Positions 42,076-54,441 of a DNA stretch of 64,000 nt are shown here, in pieces (the stretch's first letter is position 1; each line of letters starts with the position of its first letter). The stretch covers positions 15,999,806 to 16,063,805 of the forward strand of contig WARS01000013.1 in assembly GCA_008933995.1 (NCBI GenBank), written 5' to 3'. The notes beneath the pieces were generated by a model. The model ran no database searches. It was not told the DNA's origin and saw nothing but the letters and a program-made list of their open reading frames with translations. The translations under genes were made by a program, and so were the position numbers. The stretch is from Datnioides undecimradiatus (Eukaryota; Chordata; Actinopteri; Lobotiformes; Datnioididae).

Positions 42076-45000
42076 TTTTATGAGGTGCTCATTTTATTCA
42101 GTCTTTCCATTAAACTCCTATATCTTTGTGTAGATGAAGGGACAGAATATGTTTACCAGATTACACCAGATTACAATTTTATACAGTTTATAACAAAAAT
42201 GGACTCTTATAATTGTCACATTCAGCAGTCCAGGCACAAATTATGAGCTTCACAAAAGCAGTGCTTATTGCATAAGCGCATTGAATTCCTTTGTAAAGGT
42301 GTCCATATTGAGCGTATCCCCTGAAAGTGATAAATACTGGGATGATATGTGCCGAGATAAGTACACGCTGTACCTGTTTTCATTGTTTGTGGTGTTGGCA
42401 ACTACACTAAGGATACATGTCTCTTCCATCCAGCAGAGGACAGCAGTACATCATGACAAACAGGACCCGTGAAGCATGTTAGACATGCTGATGACTCAAA
42501 ACGTGTAACTTCCTCCTACATCTTCCACTTTGTTCACCAGTTTCCACTGGGGGTTGGTATTGTTTGAGTTCACAGAGTTCAAAGAAGATCACTTGCAGAA
42601 TAGATTAATGGATGCTTCCATTGTCCTACTTAAATTTCTACCTACAGTTTTTTTTTTCATTAATCAGCAATATTGTGTCAATACAATGCATTGCACTCAG
42701 CAGAAAACAACAGGGGGACGGGAGGAAGTGAATGCAATGTTTTCATATGTGAAGTAGTTAACTAGGTGTCTCCTATATGCTGCAGGTATATTGGGTTTAC
42801 AACACACGCACATAAAAACAAAGAGATGTACATTATTGTTGAAATTTCATTCAATTTTCTTGTCATACTGCTACTTCTGTCTGCAAATTTGGTGAAAGTA
42901 AGAATTACATTTCAGTGTCTAACAGCTGTAGATTACACTTAACATCCAACCAATACTCTTTTATACAGGTATATTTGAAAAAGGTCTTTTCCAACTTTAA
43001 ATTATTGTCTGTTCATTTACGTCACTCGACATAAATTCAGTCGATTATTGGCCAAACGCTTTTGGCTTTTTTGCTGACATGGTCAGATGATGAATGTGTA
43101 GTAGAACAGTCAACTGAAAATGTGAATTTAGGACTTTCTTATTGCATGTTACAGAGACAAGCTATAAGAAAGTCTTGATTTAGCAGAGTGTGTTGTTGTC
43201 ATTAACAGAGTCCCTGGTGAACATCATCCTTTAAGAGTGTCAGAATGTCTTTTGTCAGAACCTATATTATGTCAAAGGACTGCAATGCCCTCCTTCTCCT
43301 TAAAAAACAAGAAATACTGTATTTGTTAAACCATTTAATGTAGCCTAGGTAAGCCACACTAAACCAGAATTTAACAACACGGCATTCCATTAATTTACAC
43401 GACACTGATTGACCCAAGGGAGGCACTCTAATTTTAGGTCAAATTAAGGTGACATATTTGTATTACTCAGAGGGATTACACATCATTATTGTTAATTGTT
43501 GCGATGTTGCAGATGTAATATGGCCACATTTTAATAAGAAAAAACACACATACACATTCCCATTCACTGCCAGTAGAGACCATTATCAGCCCATCGTTTC
43601 ACTTCCCAGCTCCAGCCGGCGAGTTCCATACAGCCAAAACAGCCAAGTCAAACAGTGGTGGACCATGACCAGGAAAGTAGTAGCTAGCATAAATATTTAA
43701 GTACAGAGAAACAGCACAAAACATTTTGGCCTATTTCTTTTTCAACATCTACAATATTAATGACTGCAAGTTAAGCAGAGCAGGCCTGACTGAGAGCTTA
43801 CTGAAGAAAAGAAAAGGGATGTGGCTTCAATTTATTGGCCAGTACAGGTCCTCTGATAATTCAGATCTGCCACTTGATTTGCTCATTAATAATTTTAAAA
43901 GTCTCTCTGCACAGATAACAAGGAAGGAAAGAGAAGAGAGTTTGCTGAGGACACTGTTACTGGATACAGAGATCAAGATCAGAAGATGGTTTTCAATTAG
44001 ACAAGTAAAGATGAAGTGATTGCATGTCACTCAGAAAGTAGGCAGAACAGAAAATAGGAAGATTGGGGTTGCTCTAGTTACATGATCCCAGGAGTGTCAA
44101 TGACCCAATACTTGAAGTAATAAAGGAGAAAGAGAAGTGCGAATAGCACTGGAAGCATGGGAAAGTTGTTCATTTCCTTCAAACACCTGAAAGTTAAAGG
44201 TACTTCCACGGAATATAAACTCAGTTGCACTGACTTTCATGTAAACGCATTTATAAAACACTTCCCTTGGTAGCTAGGGAGCCAGAGCTGCAGAGAGTGA
44301 TCAGCTAACCACTTCTATAGGCCTCAGTTTGTACATTCTGTGAAAATCGTGAGTCAAAGACGTCTAAAAATTTAAAAAAAGACAGTTTCTACTTGAACAC
44401 ATCCAAAAAATTTAAAACCCATTTCCAGGAGGTCGATAATAAGTCAGACATTGGGAAAAAAAACAATTGTGCGCAAGTTGTGTTTTATCTTGTGTTTCAA
44501 AATTATACAGTAATACTTGGTGTTAGCTGAACTGTCAAAGGGCCCTGCCTTTCCCGGCTGATATTAAGAAAGTACTGATTTACATTTGGCAGCAGAGACA
44601 ACGACAATGATGTCTTTTCCAAAATTAAATTTCAAAATCTTTGGCCAATGCAACACTTTTGGTATGGATTGCATTGTATGCCCACTTGACCAAAATTGGC
44701 CAAGGGTTATTTGAAGAGGAAGTATCTAATGCTGCTTTTCACAAGAGCATTAACGTAGACTATGTTGCACAACAGATGCTAACTATGAATGACAGCATAA
44801 AATAAGCAGCTGAGAACAAAAGCCCTGCTAATATTCCAGTCATGACTGTTATCTGCTGTGGCAGCTGGCACAACTATTCAAACCAGAAACAACACAAACA
44901 CTTGCAGATGTAGATGTTTCGGCATTTTTTATCACCACTTGTGACACAGTGCCTAAAAGAGGAAAGTAAGGTTACTCTGCTTTTAGAGATAATCCACACT

Positions 45001-46260
45001 CTAGTGAAATGCTTTACCAACATGCTGCTGTGTATGGGCTGATCCAACCCTCTGTCTGTCTAAACGTCGGTCTGGGTTACCGCATGGCCATTTGAATGAA
45101 GAACCTGTTGAAATTCTCTTTATCTGCAAACATGCAGTTCTCAGCCTTGAAAGACAAAAAGGGTGTGTAGGAAAGAAGAGGGGACGAGAGAGCCAAAGAG
45201 AGGCGAGACAGAAATGAGGACAGATAGAGAAAGGCAGATTTAGTCTGTGGTCTCTTGATGAAAGGACCATTTCTCTCCTTATTTAGGGATTGTTTTTTTA
45301 TCTCTCCCTCCCTCCCTCCCTCCCTCCCGTCTGTCTGCTCCTCTCATTACTCACTCTGATGTTTGCCCTGGCACTGCTGGGATGGCAGAAATGGCCATCA
45401 CAACAGGAACCGCCTTGGTCCCCTGCCATGATACAAATCTAAGTAACACAGAAAATCTGAATCCAGTAGTTTGATAGTGTATGCTGTGTCACGTCATTTC
45501 ATCAGTGTTCTCACAGTAAAGGTATATAGCCCACAGAGACTTATTAATAGTCAGGTTTACCCCTTTAAATGTGAACTTACTGAAGCTGGAATTCTCAAAG
45601 CAGACGACACCTCTAATTTAAACTGAATAGGGGTTATTTTGCTCTCCTGCAACTCCAGGTGTTTAGCTAGAAATGAGCCTTGTTACCAGCACATAACTGG
45701 TGACATCAGAAAACTGTGCACCCCTCTGCCCTCCTTTTTTTCCTTCAGGGGGTGGTGATGTTGAAAAAAAATCTTGTTTGCTTCTTCCTGTTCCTGTTAA
45801 GGGTAAAAAGTGGTCACTTCAGCTCAAATCAACTGACTATCAGTTGGCAAACCTGAGGCAGGTTTATTTGCTGGGAGGGGCCATGCAACAGTGACTGATC
45901 AAAAGTCTTTGATAGTTTTATTAGATGGAAATTGTATTCACAATGACTGTCACAAGATGACTTCATCAGTGAAGAAAGACAATTTTCCAGGAAGTGAAAG
46001 TAATGGAAAACGTCATGTTTTCCTGTCATGGAAATTTATGTGAAGTATTTGACACCTGGCATAGTACATCTTTGGAGGTAAGTTGTAATACTGCTCTCTA
46101 CTACTACTGTAACAACCACAATTTATAGTTTGACTTGGCTTTGATCTTGAAGTTGGCAAACTGAAATAAGGCTTGACTGCAAATGAGTGTCAGTTGCCTT
46201 GACATGATGAGTAACTCCATAGTTATACTCAGTAATCTGTGTCAGCGTTCAACCCTTGTC
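42076..46260. other. Intergenic DNA between fgd5 and prkcd
   Basis: No gene recognised on either strand. Open frames up to about 97 codons (for example 43726-44019) show no domain, no conserved neighbour and no plausible splice partners. A CCCT tract lies at 45305-45328. Confidence 0.6.
45305..45328 (+). repeat. (CCCT)n microsatellite
   Basis: Five or more CCCT units in a pyrimidine-rich stretch in the intergenic region. Confidence 0.85.
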
Positions 46261-46271
46261 ACCTGTTCTAT

Positions 46272-46468
46272 ACGTCATTGTTATCCCCATTTTTGGAGCT
46301 ATAAATAGCTGTGTTTAGCGCGCACACAGTCTAGATTTACCGACCCATTCTTTCTTATACCCGTAGAGTTTTGGTGGGTGGGGGCTGATGACTCAGCACC
46401 ACGTGGATCTCTGCGCTTTGTGTAGAGAGGAGGAGTAGGAATGTGGAGGTGCTGTGGGCGGGGCCAAT
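46272..46468 (+). promoter_or_regulatory. Promoter-like motif cluster upstream of prkcd
   Basis: In order: TACGTCAT (about 46271, CRE/ATF-like), CCATTTTTGG (46287-46296, exact CArG box), CTATAAATAG (46299-46308, TATA box and also an exact MEF2 site), TGACTCAGCA (46389-46398, NF-E2/NRF2 type), CACGTG (46400-46405, E-box), then a GC box (about 46457) running into CCAAT (about 46464). It lies about 1.3 kb upstream of the prkcd exon 1 donor. It may be an alternative promoter or an enhancer; no transcript is proven. Confidence 0.4.
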
Positions 46469-46877
46469 ACTGAAATGCATGGCTGTTTTGGATCTGCCCA
46501 CAAACTGTATTTGGTCCAAACCTGTATGTTTGTGTAACCAGTTCACTTGTGAATTCATGCATACACATTGCATTGATTTCCTGGTTTGCCTGTCCCTCTG
46601 CCCGTCATTTTTCCTAAAGGGACATGTCAAGGAAATTAATACTCTGTGTGCATCTGCAGAGCTTAAAACTCACATCCTTGGCTCGCTTTTCAAAACTGAT
46701 ATGTGTTGAAAAGGTGTTTAACTGAATCCTGTGGACAATGTCTAATACCGTGGCTGGGAAACGCCAGTTTCCAATTTAAAATATCAGGTTTCCAACATTG
46801 CCAGCCCAGTTTTGCGAGTGTGGGAAAAAAGAAGAAGTAAATGCAAGGCATTTAAAAATAATCCTCTATTGTATTTG

Positions 46878-47422
46878 AAGTGGTGGAAAAAGTATGCCAA
46901 TCCTGTACTTACGTAAAAGCAAAAGTCATGTATCTAAAAATGTGACTGAAGAAAGAGTATGTAAGTATAATCAGGAAACTCGTGCTTTAATGGAAAAGCA
47001 GGATTTGACTGTTGTGGTTGTAGGGTTACTGGTTGAGGTAGAGCTGATTTTGAACTATTTTAACTGCAAACGCTTAATTTTTCATTTTGGATTAACTAAT
47101 TGGTCATTAGGTTTTTAAAAATCGGACAATAATGAGACATTCTAACACAATTAAGCAGAGTTTAAGAGTTTAGGGTTAGAGTTAGAGAGGTTAGAGTTCA
47201 GGGTAACTTTCACAATGCTTTTTACCAGCCTAAACATATTCAAACGTTTAGTGCGGAAAAAATCTTAATTTGTAAAGTAGCCGAACCAGTCTCTAAAGTT
47301 GTACGATAGTTGTAGTAAAGATACAAAAGTAGTGGAAATATAAAGTAAAACACGAAAAGAAATACTAAAGTTCAAATAACCACGTGAGTAAAAGTAAGCT
47401 ACTCAGTTCCGCTCCGCCACTG
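46878..47422. mobile_element. hAT-like MITE beside the prkcd promoter
   Basis: The left end is AAGTGGTGGAAAAAGTA and the right end is CCGCTCCGCCACTG, imperfect inverted repeats of the CAGTGG(T/C)GGA type. The flanking 8-mers TGTATTTG and TCTAATTG match at 6 of 8, fitting an old hAT target duplication. The interior has the fish 'GTAAAAGTA' pattern and no transposase. Confidence 0.6.
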
Positions 47423-47429
47423 TCTAATT

Positions 47430-47760
47430 GTGTGTATTTATGACTTGTGTGTGTGTGTCCACTGTTCAACCCTGTAGTCTCACTTCTGTCTCTGCCTCTT
47501 TGCGCGTGTCCCTGGGAATTCACCTGGTTGACGTCACATATTCACTACTCTGCACCGCGCGCGCTGCCACGGAGCCGCAGTTCAGAGGCAGGCACAGAGA
47601 AACACAGAGGGAGTTTGAGCCAACAGCGGGCAGCTTGAACACTTCCTTAAACACCACTGAAGATTTTGAGGTCGAACCTTTGGGAGAAAGAAAACGTTTA
47701 AAAAACAAAAGCCGGCACGAGCTCACTACCGACTAGACATTTTCCAGCTCGGCGGAAGAG
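47430..47760 (+). promoter_or_regulatory. prkcd: prkcd promoter and non-coding exon 1
   Basis: A CpG-rich patch (CGCGCGCGCTGCC around 47557) leads into an exon ending ggcggaagag|gtaagt at 47760. Human PRKCD also has a non-coding first exon. A full palindromic CRE, TGACGTCA, lies at 47529-47536. No TATA box is clear. The transcription start is not placed, and the exon's left edge is an estimate. Confidence 0.55.
47529..47536. promoter_or_regulatory. Palindromic CRE (TGACGTCA) at the prkcd promoter
   Basis: Exact 8-bp CREB/ATF site next to the CpG-rich patch, about 230 bases before the exon 1 donor, a position typical of working CREs. Confidence 0.5.
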
Positions 47761-50095
47761 GTAAGTCACAGCTTAGCGTGCAGCGGTTTGGAAAAACTTG
47801 AGCTTGTGGTGGTTTGACAGTTGGGACACTTGTTTGTAGGGCAGTTCTTGTCAACCGTCGCCCATCTGAAACTGGTTTTGGTCGATGTTTTGCGTCAAAG
47901 AAGAGGCCAGAGTCGACTGCAGACCTCGTCAGACATCAGTTGTAGTTAGTAGTAAACTCCTCTGGCGCTGGGAATGAGAGGAGTTGCTGTCGCGGAATGT
48001 CTCCCCCTCTCTCAGCCGCGTTACAGCTGAAGTTACGTAAGTTGACTTAAGCCATGTTTCGGTGTTTGCAAGTTCGACTAATGCATAAAAACGTTACCTG
48101 TCACAAGGCCAAATACCGGAGGAATATAATTCAACACAGCAGCGGCAAGCCAGTTTGGGTGTTTCATAAATACCTGTCGCCAAGTGCTGCGTCCTATGGC
48201 AACAAAAAGAGGAGGCTCATCTCAGTGATATGGTTATGTTGGTGGAAAGATGAAGATGTGATAAACATAAACCAGACAAACATTCATTGAACTTGAGTCC
48301 TTTTGTTAACACACGGTTTCCTTATAGAGTACGTTAAGGGATCGGCTTCCCCTTAATTAAAGCACTTAAATTTCATGTCTGATATCGATGTGTCCTTTAT
48401 TGTCTTGGTTTAAATTAAGTGGTTGTGAAATAACGTGAGCAATCATATTACATTTTTGTTTATAAATATTCAAATTCAAGGCTTAGAGTAACTTGATAGG
48501 CATACAATTAAGCTGCCCTAGTGATCTGACATGCAGACAAATATTTAGTCGCACTGAATGAATTCAATATGACATTGTATAATTTACATCTTGATTCACT
48601 GTACATGCTGTTGCAAAATGTGTATATGATCCTAATTTCTTGACGTTCAAATGTAAATAAGAGGAGTTTTAATTGAGTTTACTTGCAATGAATCCCAGGT
48701 TTCTGGGATGGTTTGACCGAAAGCTGCCACTGTCACGGTCATTACAAAGACAAAACAGATGACTTTGCACAATCTTGTATAACTTGAACTGAAGCCGGTT
48801 TGCACTGTTCAGCTGAGACTAAAGGCCATGAGCCTTGAATATCAAAGGTCTTTCCCTTGTTGCACTCAGGTTTATTAAGTGTAATTGCCATCATATAGTA
48901 TGTAACTCCCTCACCATCCGTCATTGCTCTTTCTGGGTGAAGTCAATGATTGAGAAACAGGCCAGACGTAAAACACTGTAAGAACAATATATTTGTGGTT
49001 TAAAAACAGTTAAATGGGTCAGTCGGGTGGTCTGTGTAAAGATTAGTGTGCATTCTTGTGGCTTTAAACAACTCAGCCATCTGTATGCACAATAGGTGAC
49101 ATGACTCGTCAGCTCCCCAGGCACATGAAAAAAACCCATTATCCTATTTTGAAATATACCTTCCATCTCTTACGAAAGTCTTGGGTCACACACTTCAACA
49201 CAGTTCTGTGTTTGTGGCAAGACAGTGTATCCTGTTGTTATCTTCTGGAGGCGATGCAGCTTTGTGAGCGCAGGTAACACAATATGCCTGCATCTGCCTG
49301 CAGTTACTGGTGTGTCAATATTGGCTTGTGGCTTCATAAGCTGCTTGGAGGACACAGTTGGGACATCTGCTCAGTGAGGAGTCGCCCATGCAGCACTGAG
49401 CCCTCGATAGTACAACACTCACACATAAACACATCAGTAAATCATATAATTTAGACTTTGTTTGTACTGATATTTGATTGTATTTGTGTGCCTGAATAAT
49501 TGATGATTTAATTTGAGACAGGATGGCAAAGTTGGGTAAACTTCAATACAGCAACTGAAAAGTCAAACACCATCACACCAGTAATCAGTCTAGTTTATCA
49601 TTTTTAAGATATATTGAAAGATTTAGCTTATATTATGCTTAGTTAGATGAAGAGGCACTGCGGTTTGTGATGACTGAGACTAAAAATTGTTTCATTTACT
49701 GAAAAAGGAGTATTGTAGAGTTTTGTCATACTCAATATAATGAAAAAGAAAAACATATAACTTTGACATCAATAACAATCTCTACCAAAATTATTTCGGC
49801 AATAGTATAAAAATCTCTATATTATTTAGCCCCAGTATCACCAAAACTGTGCATTAAATTTGATTTATATGCCATAACATATGAAACAGTACAGACTCTC
49901 TACTGCAGTACTTGTCATGATGAACACAATAACATGATTAGTCTTGAGAGAGCACCTGCTGTTATGCAGTATGCATAATTCTACACATGTGGATACAAAC
50001 AAATGCACAAAGTTTCTAAATCAGCACTGGGTGATGATAGTTTGGCTCTTTAATTGCCCTTGGCCTCTCTCTCTCCCTCCCTCCCTCTCTCAATC

Positions 50096-50097
<2 letters not shown>

Positions 50098-50133
<36 letters not shown>
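50098..50133 (+). repeat. (CA)n microsatellite
   Basis: About 36 bases of CA followed by GTGCGCGCACACA, in prkcd intron 1. Confidence 0.95.
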
Positions 50134-50139
<6 letters not shown>

Positions 50140-50273
50140 GCACACATGCCACATTATGCTGTCCTGCTTGGTGTTCCTTGCTTGGATGCTATTTTGTCTG
50201 TCTTAACTAAGGCTTTGTGAACTGTGAGCGGGGCAGAATTGGACACCGCTCTTAATGCATTTGGAGAGAGCAC

Positions 50274-50274
50274 G

Positions 50275-50320
<46 letters not shown>
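50274..50320 (+). repeat. (CA)n microsatellite, second array
   Basis: A nearly perfect CA array in the same orientation, about 140 bases after the previous one. Confidence 0.95.
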
Positions 50321-50322
<2 letters not shown>

Positions 50323-51328
50323 GGCATGATTCATTCCATGCTGGTATGGCAGGTTTGACACCGTGCAAAAGAGTTCAGAGACATTCAGGAGGTTGGGAAA
50401 CAAAAGCAGAAAACATTTGTACTTAAGATTGTGTCAGCGAGTACTGGTAACCTGAACATTCAGGAGGAGTTATTCAGAGCTTGCATTGATTTGGTGTCAA
50501 GGTCAGTTCAAGGCATATATTGAAATTATAGCAGTCAGTATCACTGGTGGAAAAGTATCACAACAGCTGTTAATCTGACTCTGACCTTGAACCAGCAACC
50601 TCATGTCTCTTTCTTTGTCAAATTTCACTCACTTTTCTCTCCTGTCCTACTTTGACCTGATATGCTGGGTGTGTGTATGCATGAGCATGTGAGAGAAAAA
50701 GAGGCAGGCAGAATTTAACATCACAAGTGCAGTAAAATGCATATTTTCATACTTTTTTGCATTTAAGTTCTGGTGTTCACCTGGGTATCTGACATTTGTG
50801 ATATACTGTCTGTTAACATAATCTAAACTTTGTGTGTGTTTGTGTTTGTGCGGTTGGGGAGGAGTGTTAGACATTAACCTTGGTTAGTGAAAGAAAGGCT
50901 TTGATTCTTTTAGGCCAGTCTCTGCTGAAATTCATTAAAGGCTGCTTTGTTCAAGGTTATTAGTGTGTATGCGCGTGTGCACAAGTGCAGTTATGTGCCT
51001 TCTAGGTGGTGTTAATGCGGTACTAATACATGCCTCCTTGCCTCAGTGAAAGACTTATGGATAAAAGAAACCTTTGTGAGAATTATGTATTGTGCATGAA
51101 TTTGTCAAAACAGAATGAAAAGAGAAAATCAAGTGGTTGATTTGTTCAGAATTACTATAGCCAATGAGGGTCTTTACTTCTCACTAAATAACACCTTCCA
51201 TTCCCAACACACTATTTAACTAGTTCTTGCACATGTTCCAGCTAGATTTAACCTCAAAGAATTAAAAAAAATTTTTTTCCATTGTACTTAAACAACACAC
51301 CAAGTTTGTTTATGCATAGACCCTTGTA

Positions 51329-51329
51329 C

Positions 51330-51375
<46 letters not shown>
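51329..51375 (+). repeat. Compound (AT)n(GA)n microsatellite
   Basis: About 23 bases of AT/TA alternation pass directly into about 24 bases of GA. In prkcd intron 1. Confidence 0.95.
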
Positions 51376-52804
51376 CAATCAATTTGTAGCCATTGTGCAG
51401 TTGTAATGTAATTTTGACAATATGTGTGCACATCAGTTCCACTGGTGGCTAAATCAATGATGCACCATGATTTTTAATGGCCAAAACTCAGTGGTCATTA
51501 GTGTTCCCCTCTTTTTATATGCTCAATTTATTTGTACAAAATACTCACAGGAGTATTATTCCAATCATCTAGTTTGTGTATGTGAAGCCAGGAAAACAAT
51601 ATTCAGACAGGCAAACAGCCATTTTCAGTGATCACTGTTTCAGTTCCAATGTGCATGGATTATTTTTTTCTTTGGGCTATCATAAAGAGCAGTCTCCTGA
51701 TCCAATAGATGTTTACACACACACAGACTCACAGGTTATTACCTTTAGATGCGAATGTGCCTGGCTGAGTCTGACCGTGCTTGCTCATGTTCATTATAAT
51801 CTTGTGGAGCGTGTTTGTTCAGCTCTAATTTGCCATGCCACCGACCAGCCCAGCTTCATCTAGCTAGGCTGTGGTCTACTGTGGACGTTTGTGTCTTAAC
51901 TTTGAACTTTTACTAAAAGGTGTTTTTATCACGTAGGGTACAAACACCGCCTGCATTTTCTCCTTCCACAGTTGTTTCCTGTTACTGAGTACTGAATATA
52001 TCACAGTATATACTATAGGAGAGCATCACATACCTCCTGGTTTTGCTTGACAGCTCTAACAGGTCCAAATCGTGTAAGCTAGAAACTGCCAAACCCAACA
52101 TAATGTCACGGTGGTTTGTATGATATCATGTGACATGACCCTATTTTAGTAATGAACATGTTGATCTGTTACCTGTGTCCTACTTTTTATCTTGTAGCAT
52201 CCTGTCAGGCTGGTTTTCACCTCTCAGGGTCTTCTGTCACTGAGGCAGTCATAATTTCCAACTTTTTAAATGCTCTCTCACAGCCCCATTTAACCCTTTC
52301 TTAGTAGACAAACACAAGCTAACACACCTTTATTGAAAACATCCTTGAACATTTCCAGTCCGAAGATTTCAAAGTTCTGTGTAAGAGAATATTGGCTGTT
52401 CTGCTGGTCCTTAAGACATTTCTCAACATTTCTTATACCAATTGGGTTCAATTAGTTCTGCCAGCTTTTCTCCCAGCAGTCATTTTGACTTGTCATAGCA
52501 GAACAAAAGTAGGAATTCAACCCTCACAAAAAAAAGACTTGTTTGGTTCGAGTCAGCAGAATGTAAAAACTTTAAAATTTAAACCTAATAGACCTTTTCA
52601 GCATGTCACAGTCATGACACTTAACTGAGCAATCACCATTCTTTTAGTTACACTGCTGGATAGGCCGGTAAGTCATCGACTATAAGAAATCAAAAAGGTC
52701 TGTTGCCTGTGTTTAGGTTTCAGTGCTTTTTGCCCTGAATGTTTTTTTTATAGTAAAACATTGTTGCTTTTGACTTAGTACATCTACACAGTATAAAAGT
52801 GCTG

Positions 52805-53430
52805 TACAGTCACAAAGTATTTGAACATATGCCTTGTACTCCAGCACAATTTGAAAGTAAACAATAAATGTGTGGTTAAAGCGTTCTCTCAACACTTTTG
52901 ATTTACACTGAAACCACATGAAGCTTGTTGGAATTGCCTCCCTTGTAATACACAGACGCCCAGTTTTAGTTGAATGGAATCGAGCCATTATCGCCACAAA
53001 TTTAACTGAAGTCGTCTTGTTTGATGTCACTATGTTCTTATCATTTGCAATCAATAAATTTGTGAAGTTTTAAACTGACACCAGCAGGCACTTGGTATCT
53101 TTCCAAGTGGTGCTCTGACAGGCCTTTACTGCAGCAATACTCACCTCTGGCTTGTTGCAGGGGCTCCTTGTCTGACAATATACAACAACATACTCAATTG
53201 TACTGAGGTCAGGTAACCGACAAAAGCATCTCACTGTCTTTCCATAAAAAACTAAGTGGTTTTCTGGTCTTCATGTTTGAGATTGCTGTCCTGCTGAGTT
53301 GTCCTAAACTCTTGTATGCAAAGGCTACACAAGTGCTACACTGCAGGATGTAAACAGCCATGCCCCTTTTGATGTAAACGAACCTTCCTTGCATAAGGGT
53401 GGCCTTGTTCAGGTTAGGGTTACCCATTCA
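52805..53430 (-). pseudogene. Decayed Tc1/mariner-type transposon with transposase fossil
   Basis: At the low-coordinate end a TA is followed by CAGTCACAAAGTATTTG, like the terminal repeat of a common fish Tc1 family. Minus-strand readings then show transposase remains: GRFVYIKRGMAVYILQC (about 53390-53340), QQDSNLKHEDQK near 53290, and LPDLSTIEYV near 53200, corresponding to the catalytic DDE-domain blocks that normally read QDNDPKHT and SPDLNPIE. Stops and frameshifts break the frame, and I could not find the other end. It lies antisense in prkcd intron 1. Confidence 0.75.
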
Positions 53431-54433
53431 TCAGATCTGTGTTGAAACACTCACACTGTAGAATTAATGTATCTTTGAACAAGACTGGATCCCTTTCAGC
53501 TGATCTGCAGGCTGCTCGATGGCTGATGATCTATTAATCTCTTTTAATTAATATAAGTCGCTGTCATTAACAGCACAAAAGGCCAGTCACTCAGTGATTC
53601 TTGGAATTATGGGAAGGAAAATCTGTTGTCGTTCTATGTGTAATCGTACTTTGCTCAGACCTGCCAATGAAAGGTTGACATACAGAAGCTCTCCAACCTG
53701 TTAGACCTGCTTGATCACTTCCTCCACTTAACGACATCTCCACAAATTCAGGACATACCAAACCTTTGACTTATTTGTACTTTAAAGCTGATTATGTCTT
53801 TGATGTCTATCTGTTGTAGACAATCATGCATCTCTGTCTCCAGTATTATGTTGTGTTTAATGCATGAAATGTAATGGTAAATTACAAAGACAGGTTTTTT
53901 TTTTCCTCGTCTTATGACAAATATTTTATTTGCTTTCTGCTGAGTTGTGTAGTTCTGCTGTCCTGTCCATTTTAGGATTAAATGTTTTATTATTCTCATT
54001 TTGTAGTTATCATTATTAAATGCTGAATCTGAATCGAGTTCTACTTAAAACATATACTGTAGTAATGAGAATAGGAGCACTTAAACTTCCTCAGAGCTGA
54101 TATGACAGGTGACAACAATTTTCATGCCAAGTCAACTGGAATTTCAGGGCACACTCCAGTTACTTATCTTGTCATGTTTTCCGCATGCCGTTCCTTCTTC
54201 CAGTTAGAGTATAATTTATTAATTCTTTTGTGTTATAAAGAGTTAATACACACGCCACAGGCAGGTAGTCCAGCTTTACATTTACTGGCACTTGGCAGTC
54301 CTTTCAGTCTAGGACAAAAGCTAAAGTCTTACTTGAGTGTAACTAAATAGCTCCTTGAGACCACGCGCTCACGCACATACACACATACTTGCAGACTCGC
54401 ATACACATCAGCAATATCCATCTCGCTGGAAGT

Positions 54434-54441
54434 TGACGTCA
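54434..54441. promoter_or_regulatory. Second palindromic CRE (TGACGTCA) in prkcd intron 1
   Basis: Exact CRE octamer with the same GT-TGACGTCA-C context as the promoter copy, 6.9 kb downstream of it. Function inferred only. Confidence 0.35.

Noticed and set aside
43726..44019. 97-codon open frame in the intergenic region
   Set aside because: The reading has no recognised domain and no neighbouring exons. It could be a decayed repeat, but I cannot support it.
50098..50320. Two spaced CA arrays as a CRISPR-like array
   Set aside because: They are plain dinucleotide microsatellites in a vertebrate intron.
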